Shown here piece after piece: positions 58,538 to 64,000 of a DNA stretch of 64,000 bases (positions are counted from its first letter, which is position 1; each line of letters opens with the position of its first letter). Source of the DNA: Bacillus pseudomycoides (GTDB taxonomy: Bacteria > Bacillota > Bacilli > Bacillales > Bacillaceae_G). The notes below the pieces were generated by a model that worked only from the letters and a program-made list of their open reading frames with translations, made no database searches and was not told the origin of the DNA. The translations under genes were made by a program, and so were the position numbers. The DNA lies in contig NZ_NUQE01000022.1 of the NCBI RefSeq assembly GCF_002582035.1, positions 40,343-104,342 on the forward strand. The letters run 5' to 3'.

Positions 58538-59098
58538 TTAATAATCTAATTTTGTATTGATTTCTGAAAGTTTTTCTTCTATTGCATCTTTATACAATTG
58601 TTTCAGCCAACGAAATTCAACAGAAGCATGATCAATAACGTTTGCCAAAATATAAAGCTGTGCACGAGGAATGCTAGTCTTATTATTTATATATATGCTT
58701 TGCATCGTTGTTATAAATGTCTGTGTTTCTTCAATTTTCTTTTTGAGAATCGGCACAATGCATTGATTGTCACCGAAATGACTGAAAGCAAGTCCGGTAT
58801 AGATTGGTTTATATATATGATTTTTTGCTTGAAATTGTTCGAGTAAAAGAGTATGAAAAAGTTTTTCCCCTTTTTCTGTAATATGATAAATCGTTTTATC
58901 TGGACGATTTGTATCGCGTATGATATGCGTAACAGCGATAGCTCCCTGTTTTTCTAGCTGCTCGAAGGCGTAATATAACGATCCTTTTGCATATTTTATA
59001 TAACAATCCATTTGTCTTTCTTTCATAATGTGCTGCACTTCGTAAGGATGTTTCTCTCCTTCAAGAAGTAAACCAAGAATGACTAATTTCATGCTCAT
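58538..59098 (-). CDS. PadR-family transcriptional regulator
   Basis: A 186-residue protein with a PadR winged helix: LVILGLLLEGEKHPYEVQHI (about 4-23), KGSLYYAFEQLEKQGAI (about 38-54), the wing NRPDKTIYHITEKG (about 64-77), and a helical C-terminal dimerisation domain (Vir_act_alpha_C-like). It lies 78 bases downstream of an MFS efflux gene on the same strand and probably represses it. Confidence 0.88.
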   Translation of the reverse strand: MSMKLVILGLLLEGEKHPYEVQHIMKERQMDCYIKYAKGSLYYAFEQLEKQGAIAVTHIIRDTNRPDKTIYHITEKGEKLFHTLLLEQFQAKNHIYKPIYTGLAFSHFGDNQCIVPILKKKIEETQTFITTMQSIYINNKTSIPRAQLYILANVIDHASVEFRWLKQLYKDAIEEKLSEINTKLDY

Positions 59099-59176
59099 TT
59101 TGTTTCAACTCCAATAGCATCAAACTACTAAAATAAATATATTCTCCTCCTCAACAAGGAGAAGGAGAGAAGAATG

Positions 59177-60712
59177 TTAACTAACTTGCTTTTGCTTCTT
59201 GTTTGTTGGTACAATTAATCGCTCTTTTCCCATTAATAAGATGCATACAATGCTAAGAGCTGCAGGAATAAGTGCCCATAAAAATGTGTCAGCGATAGAG
59301 GTTGCTAGTGCATGTTTAATACCATCTAAAATTTGTGGCGGTATTTTCTCAGTCGCATTTGGAGATAATAAGAAACTTGTATCGCCGCCTTTTGGAGCCA
59401 TCTTTGCTAGTTCTGGCGGGAAAACAGATTTTAGTTGATCTGTAAATACATGATTTTGAATCGTACCAAAAATTGTTACACCAAGTGTCATACCAAGTGA
59501 ACGGAAGAAAGAATTTGTTGATGTCGCAGAACCTCGTTCTCTCATACTTAAATTATGAATAGAAGCCATACTTAAGACAGAGAAGGAAAATCCGACGCCA
59601 AATCCAGCTAAAATCATAAAGACTGTAATCATTGTACGTGACGTATCGACTGTTAAAGTACTTAATAAATACATACCAAGAATAAAGAAAAGACCAGAAA
59701 TCATCATAATGTTACGGTAACTTGTACGAGTTGATAACTGTCCACCTATTTGGCTTCCAATAACAGATCCTACCATCATCGGTGTTAAAATTAATCCAGC
59801 ATTTGCTGCGGATCCACCAAGAACACCTTGGATGAAAAGTGGAATGTACACTGTACAAATAATAAATGTTGCACCGTATAAGAAGGCAACGCCTTGACTT
59901 GCTGCAAATAAACGTTTTCTGAATAAATGGAAAGAAATAATAGGTTCTTCCACTTTTCGTTCAATAAAGAAAAAGATAATCATCATAATAGCAAACGTAG
60001 CAAATAAGCTCACAATTACACTTGAATCCCAAGCATACTGTTTACCTCCGAGTTCTAAAGCAAACATGAGGCAAACAATACCAATAATTAAAGTAACAGC
60101 ACCTGTCCAATCAATTTTTTGTTTACTATATTGTAAAGATTCTTTATAGTATTTTGTAATTAAAAAGAGCGAGATAATCCCTAATGGAATATTAATATAA
60201 AATACCCAGTGCCAGTTAATATAGTCAGTGATATAAGCACCTAACAGCGGTCCAAACACACTTGACGTTCCAAAAACAGCTCCAAATAGTCCTGTCATTT
60301 TACCTCGTTTTTCGGCTGGGAAAATATCATACATAATTGTAAATGCGATTGGCATAAGAGCACCGCCGCCAATTCCTTGAATTGCACGGTATACACTTAA
60401 TTGTTCAATGCTAGATGCAGTGCCGCAAAGCATTGAACCAGTTAGAAAGAGAAGTAATCCTCCAATGAAAAAACGTTTACGCCCGTACATATCTGATAGT
60501 TTTCCGAAGATAGGCATTCCGGCCATTGTAGCTACCATATAGGCAGAAGTGACCCATACAAATTTATCAAAGCCACCTAAATCACCTACAATAGTAGGCA
60601 TTGCAGTAGCAACAATTGTGTTATCCATTGCTGCTAGTAGTATTCCAAGTAATAATCCTGTTACAACAAATTTTGTATTACTTGCTTGCTTTTGAGTTAT
60701 TTGTTCCTCCAA
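59177..60712 (-). CDS. MFS drug efflux transporter, DHA2 (EmrB/QacA) family
   Basis: A 511-residue protein with 14 predicted membrane segments. DHA2 motifs: LDxTIV-type AAMDNTIVATAMPTI near 27-41, GKLSDMYGRKRFF near 71-83 (motif A), and QGIGGGALMPIAF near 112 (motif B/C region). The TTG start at 60712 follows AAGGAGG by 7 bases. It exports drugs or toxic compounds with proton exchange; specificity unknown. A palindrome lies within its promoter. Confidence 0.92.
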   Translation of the reverse strand: MEEQITQKQASNTKFVVTGLLLGILLAAMDNTIVATAMPTIVGDLGGFDKFVWVTSAYMVATMAGMPIFGKLSDMYGRKRFFIGGLLLFLTGSMLCGTASSIEQLSVYRAIQGIGGGALMPIAFTIMYDIFPAEKRGKMTGLFGAVFGTSSVFGPLLGAYITDYINWHWVFYINIPLGIISLFLITKYYKESLQYSKQKIDWTGAVTLIIGIVCLMFALELGGKQYAWDSSVIVSLFATFAIMMIIFFFIERKVEEPIISFHLFRKRLFAASQGVAFLYGATFIICTVYIPLFIQGVLGGSAANAGLILTPMMVGSVIGSQIGGQLSTRTSYRNIMMISGLFFILGMYLLSTLTVDTSRTMITVFMILAGFGVGFSFSVLSMASIHNLSMRERGSATSTNSFFRSLGMTLGVTIFGTIQNHVFTDQLKSVFPPELAKMAPKGGDTSFLLSPNATEKIPPQILDGIKHALATSIADTFLWALIPAALSIVCILLMGKERLIVPTNKKQKQVS

Positions 60713-60746
60713 GCATAGCCCTCCTTTTTATATCAACAATAAATTA

Positions 60747-60775
60747 TATTATAGTCAAATTTGACTAAATGACAA
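60747..60775 (-). promoter_or_regulatory. Efflux-gene promoter with embedded palindromic operator
   Basis: Minus strand TTGTCA (60770-60775), a 16-base spacer and TATAAT. The spacer is largely filled by the perfect palindrome TAGTCAAATTTGACTA (60752-60767). A half-site TAGTCAA recurs near 60821. It is a likely PadR operator. Confidence 0.7.
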
Positions 60776-60992
60776 ATAATTTTTTTCGGCAAAATTATTT
60801 TGTCGTATATATGTATCTTTTAGTCAAGAATCATAAACATATTATTGAAAATCATTCATAATATAGGAAGTGACGAACGAAAAGGGTGAGTACTTATAAA
60901 AATTAAAGAGGTTAGGACGCCGCCTATGTATCGTCATGTAATATAGAGAAAATAAAAAATAATAGAGTGAGAAACAATGTATAAAGTAAAAT

Positions 60993-61145
60993 TTTATTCC
61001 GCTATTTGCGGGCAGTAAGCCCCTTAAGACCTAGAGAGAAGCGAAGAAAATAGTAGGGGGATAACTGCTAACATGTGCCCGATTGGGCGGGCTTTCCATC
61101 AGTCGGGGATGAAGAAAACCACCAATGATGGAAGTTTCACTTTAT
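60993..61145 (+). repeat. bcr1-like element (153 bp)
   Basis: TTTATTCCGCTATTTGCGGGCAG...GAAGTTTCACTTTAT, flanked by TTTAT. It sits in the 670-base gap upstream of the efflux gene, which otherwise contains only a terminator. Confidence 0.9.
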
Positions 61146-61215
61146 CAGTAGGAAAGTTCTTCATATGCCACTTATGGTTAGTATAAAATAAAAGAATACA
61201 TGAGACCTTATCAGT

Positions 61216-61243
61216 AAAGCTGTACATAATGTACAGCTTTTTT
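61216..61243 (+). terminator. Orphan terminator
   Basis: AAAGCTGTACAT-A-ATGTACAGCTTTTTT, with no gene found directly upstream on the plus strand. It may end a small RNA or a lost gene. Confidence 0.75.
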
Positions 61244-61382
61244 AGAATGATTTTTTCTTCCGCTTATCGAATACTATATAAAGTAAAGGATATAAAAGGT
61301 TAAGTTTTTGTCGAAGGCCGCGCAGAAAAAAAGTGGAGAGAGTGAAATTTATATACTTAATATTAGAGTGGGGTGAATTTGT

Positions 61383-61904
61383 ATGGTGAAATATTGGGGG
61401 GAGTTAGAAAATCGAGATAATTTATCTTTGTGTATACAGCCTTCTTTATGGTCAGGGAGCAATGATAAGGATTTAACTTATAAGCAATACGCTCCTCATA
61501 TAGAAGTAACGCTTACGGTGTGTAATATGAAACAACAGTCTTCGTTTTCTGATACTATTTATTATGAACTGCAAGATATAATTGCGATTCAAATTGAAGT
61601 GGATAATAAAGGAGAAGAGGCTGTTTCTCGTATATGCGTAAGTCATATGATTAGAGATCAATTATCGTATATACCAAATACATTAACGGCCAATAATGGG
61701 GAAAACGAATTTCTTTTTCAACTTGTTCGTTGGCGCATTGACAACTTATCACCTAAAGAAAAAGCATGTTTAATATTGCACGTAAAAGTTGAGCGAAACA
61801 ATACATCACCTTCTTTACCTCTTCGTGCTACATATACATTTCAACATAATCAACAATTGTATGGACCGTTGCAAACAAGGCAGGCATTGCTGATAAAACG
61901 ATAA
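61383..61904 (+). CDS. DUF11-like beta-sandwich protein
   Basis: A 173-residue protein without a signal peptide. The region IIAIQIEVDNKGEEAVSRIC (about 67-86) followed by DQLSYIPNTLTANNG (about 94-108) and LSPKEKACLILHVKV is typical of the DUF11 'conserved repeat' domain found in bacterial surface proteins. GGGGTGA precedes the ATG. A spore or surface role is possible, but unproven. Confidence 0.7.
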   Translation: MVKYWGELENRDNLSLCIQPSLWSGSNDKDLTYKQYAPHIEVTLTVCNMKQQSSFSDTIYYELQDIIAIQIEVDNKGEEAVSRICVSHMIRDQLSYIPNTLTANNGENEFLFQLVRWRIDNLSPKEKACLILHVKVERNNTSPSLPLRATYTFQHNQQLYGPLQTRQALLIKR

Positions 61905-62235
61905 AAAGTATTATGAAATAGAAGATTATAAAAAAAGAGTTTACTTTAAGTAATTTAAGATCGCTTTATATAAGTACAAATAAAAAAGAAGGAAATCATT
62001 ATATATAATAGATAATTTTCTTCTCTTTTTGTTTGAAAATTGAATAATTAAAAATTTAACAAAAATGTTACAAAATGGAATTCTATATATCACATTTATA
62101 TTTGGTTGAGTAATAAATCCATTAGAGAGAGTCATTTGAAGTGCTATTAGAACTAGTACAAATGTGACTATTTCAAAATAGAAATATGTAAAAAATGAAA
62201 TTATAACATTATTATTTCGAAACAATTTTTTCATT

Positions 62236-62268
62236 TTTGTTACAATACATTGTGTATTTTGTAACAAA
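62236..62268. promoter_or_regulatory. 33-bp near-perfect palindrome
   Basis: Outer arms TTTGTTACAA / TTGTAACAAA with inner TACA-TTG-TGTA, in the 590-base gap before the deacetylase gene. It has the form of a dimeric regulator site. Confidence 0.6.
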
Positions 62269-62345
62269 TCCCTTTAAAAATATGGTTAATCATCATATAA
62301 TTAATGATGGATGTGTCAGTACATTTTGCACAATGATTTTTCATT

Positions 62346-62384
62346 AAAAGTGTAGAGTAGGAAAAATCTCTACACTTTTCCTTT
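62346..62384 (+). terminator. Orphan terminator upstream of the deacetylase
   Basis: AAAAGTGTAGAG-TAGGAAAAAT-CTCTACACTTTT then CCTTTT. About 110 bases before the next gene, with no coding sequence directly upstream. Could be an attenuator or the end of a small RNA. Confidence 0.7.
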
Positions 62385-62492
62385 TGAGGATAATTGGAGA
62401 ATTATCGGAAAATATTGCATCGATTCCTTTGTACTGTGTAAAATGGAACAAATAGAGATAGAAAGATAGAAAAATAGAAAGGAAATGATAGA

Positions 62493-63311
62493 ATGGTAGA
62501 CGTTACAAACCGCCGCTCTAGAGTAATTAAGCGGTTGGTTATTGTTGTTATCGCAATTTGTGCTGTAGCAGCAGGATTTTTTATGTTTCAATCAATTACT
62601 TCCCCTGCAAAAGCAGTTGCGAATCAAGAAAATTCCGTTCAGTTTGCAAGTGAACAGAAAAAAGTAGAAATGAAAAAAGTAGCGCCCGAAAAATATAACG
62701 GTCAAGTACGTAAAGTAGTATATTTAACATTTGATGATGGACCAAGTGAATTTCAAAATGAAATTTTAGATATTTTAAAGAAAAATGATATAAAAGCAAC
62801 ATTCTTTATGATTGGCGGAAATATTCCAGCCCATAAAGAGAGTGTGAAGCGCTTAGTAAAAGAGGGACATTATCCGGGTGTTCATAGTATGACGCATAAT
62901 TATACAAAGCTGTATAAAGAAGGTAAATTTGTTGAAGAAATGAAACAAGCACAAGATATTATGAAAGATGTAACAGGTATTCATCCAAACCTTGTTCGCT
63001 GTCCATATGGAAGTATGCCAGGACTTAATCAAGCATTGCGTGATCAGATGACGTCTGCTGGCATGAAAGAATGGGATTGGACTGTTGATTCTTTAGACTG
63101 GAAATTACCAGGAAATCCAAATGGAGTAATCCAAAATGTTGTCTCACACGTTAATAAAGAACGAGAAGTTGTTTTAATGCATGAGAAAAAGCAAACAGTG
63201 CAAGCTTTACCAACAATCATTGACGATCTTCGTAAAAAGGGGTATGAATTCGAAGTATACGATGAAGCAGATCATTTTCCATTAAATTTCTGGCATGATA
63301 ATCGCATATAA
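62493..63311 (+). CDS. Polysaccharide deacetylase (NodB/CE4)
   Basis: A 272-residue membrane-anchored protein: basic N-terminus, helix (about 13-33), then a NodB domain with LTFDDGPSEF (79-88), metal ligands His131 and His135 in HSMTHNY, RCPYGS near 169, WDWTVDSLDW near 194 and VLMHEK near 226. It deacetylates cell-wall or other GlcNAc polymers outside the cell. AAAGGAAATGAT precedes the ATG. The next lipoprotein gene is 11 bases on. Confidence 0.92.
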   Translation: MVDVTNRRSRVIKRLVIVVIAICAVAAGFFMFQSITSPAKAVANQENSVQFASEQKKVEMKKVAPEKYNGQVRKVVYLTFDDGPSEFQNEILDILKKNDIKATFFMIGGNIPAHKESVKRLVKEGHYPGVHSMTHNYTKLYKEGKFVEEMKQAQDIMKDVTGIHPNLVRCPYGSMPGLNQALRDQMTSAGMKEWDWTVDSLDWKLPGNPNGVIQNVVSHVNKEREVVLMHEKKQTVQALPTIIDDLRKKGYEFEVYDEADHFPLNFWHDNRI

Positions 63312-63328
63312 AATAGGAGGAATTGAAG

Positions 63329-63988
63329 TTGAAATATAAAAAGATAGCACTAGTAACAGTTATATCAATGAGTTTACTTGCAGGTTGCTTCGGACCTAAA
63401 CCAGAAGAAGAGTTATACGTAGCATTTGAGAATGCTGCAAAACAAGAAAAAACAATGTTTGAAGATGCGAAAAAATTGGAGACATTAGAAAAGCAAGGAC
63501 AAGAATTGTACAACCAGATTGTAGAGGGCGGAAAAGATAACAATCAAGTGGTAAAAGAGAAATTAGATCAAGCTATAAAAAACGATGAAGAGCGTGAAAA
63601 AGTATTAGATAAAGAGAAAGAAACATTAGATAAAGCGCAACAAGAAACTAAAGATGTTGATAAATATGTAAAAGAACTTAAAGATAAAAAACTGCAAGAA
63701 CAAGCAAAGAAAGTACAAGATGCATATACAGGCCGTTATGATGCTTTTAAACAGATGTATGATAACTATAAAAAATCATTAAAATTAGAAAAAGAATTGT
63801 ATACGATGCTGCAAGCACCAGATGAAAAGTTAAAAGCGATTAGTGAGAAAGTAAAAGCTGTAAATCAATCTTATCAAGATATCGAGTCTTCAAGAAATAA
63901 ATTTAATGAATATACAAAACAATATAATCAAGAAAAACTGTCCTTTTATAAGCAAGCAGACATTAAAATAAAAGAAGACAAAAAATAA
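63329..63988 (+). CDS. ykyA: YkyA-family lipoprotein
   Basis: A 219-residue protein from the TTG at 63329 (AGGAGG 8 bases upstream; the TTG at 63323 is too close). Signal with lipobox LAGC (Cys20), then a long Lys/Glu/Gln-rich coiled-coil of YkyA type. In B. subtilis ykyA stands before pdhA; the right neighbour here is outside the window. Function unknown, presumably at the outer membrane face. Confidence 0.88.
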   Translation: MKYKKIALVTVISMSLLAGCFGPKPEEELYVAFENAAKQEKTMFEDAKKLETLEKQGQELYNQIVEGGKDNNQVVKEKLDQAIKNDEEREKVLDKEKETLDKAQQETKDVDKYVKELKDKKLQEQAKKVQDAYTGRYDAFKQMYDNYKKSLKLEKELYTMLQAPDEKLKAISEKVKAVNQSYQDIESSRNKFNEYTKQYNQEKLSFYKQADIKIKEDKK

Positions 63989-64000
63989 AGAAGCTTTGGC

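Noticed and set aside
60961-61215. Short frame starting at 60978 before the repeat as another interrupted gene
   Set aside because: Joining across the repeat gives only Met-Tyr-Lys-Val-Lys-Phe-Tyr-Gln-stop.
61941-62267. Minus-strand 108-residue AT-rich frame
   Set aside because: Phe/Ile/Asn/Lys-rich composition typical of chance reading in AT-rich DNA, no ribosome site, and it overlaps the palindrome.

Overview
The window reads as chromosomal DNA of a Bacillus cereus-group bacterium. The low-GC composition, AGGAGG-type ribosome sites, a complete sporulation-type spoVA operon, Bacillus-type gene clusters (scpAB, ptsGHI, nag, mtn) and about 21 copies of a bcr1-like repeat all point that way. 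bcr1 is known from the literature as a ~155 bp B. cereus-group element flanked by TTTAT. I cannot name the species. Decayed mtnA and maltodextrin genes suggest a strain that has lost accessory metabolism; B. cytotoxicus is one possibility, but this is a guess.

Layout. 1-4790: 3' part of spoVAA, then spoVAB, C, D, E, EA and F (spore dipicolinate channel and germination). 4900-12500: HAD phosphatase, ypuA, Nudix, ppiB, ribT, a DUF309 protein, a tiny YjcZ-type gene, scpA-scpB, and a ComEC-like metallo-beta-lactamase-fold protein. 12676-15274: nagA-nagB-nagR amino-sugar operon. 15500-21900: HAD phosphatase, glcT, then ptsG and ptsHI (glucose PTS) with a GlcT antitermination leader. 22000-28200: small coat-like and membrane proteins, nitroreductase, a PAS-GGDEF protein, a penicillin-binding-like serine hydrolase and a hydroxyacid dehydrogenase. 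28477-35450: methionine-salvage genes mtnD-B-X-W, mtnE, mtnU and mtnK under two SAM-I riboswitches, with mtnA reduced to a 53-codon stub. 35500-45000: YvrJ-type peptide, 3-hydroxybutyrate dehydrogenase, a low-complexity Asn-rich cluster with a zincin, Nudix, thiolase, lipoproteins, a frameshifted acetyltransferase and an RDD protein. 45000-49600: a candidate small RNA, a small gene split by the repeat, a truncated SDR, and an eroded maltodextrin locus (neopullulanase, transporter-ATPase remnant, LacI regulator). 49700-64000: patA, sporulation-type histidine kinase, DUF3967 protein, NucA/NucB-type nuclease with ComJ, metE under a cobalamin riboswitch, a PadR/MFS drug-efflux pair, polysaccharide deacetylase and a YkyA lipoprotein.

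The theme of the window is the bcr1-like element. Full copies run 5'-TTTATCCCGC...GTTTCACTTTAT-3'. They contain two long inverted repeats that would fold in RNA, and they occur as full (~150-158 bp), intermediate (~103-105 bp) and mini (~54-55 bp) forms and in tandem pairs sharing one TTTAT. In four places the reading frame on either side shows the insertion directly. At spoVAC and the Nudix gene, conceptual removal of the element plus one TTTAT restores a sensible C-terminus. At 45239 it restores a whole small gene. At the nitroreductase gene the element separates the stop codon from the native terminator.

The genes form several regulated metabolic blocks: glucose uptake (GlcT/RAT), GlcNAc use (NagR, likely operator), methionine recycling and synthesis (SAM-I and cobalamin riboswitches), and spore formation and germination (spoVA, small coat-like genes). 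No rRNA, tRNA, CRISPR, transposase or prophage genes were seen.
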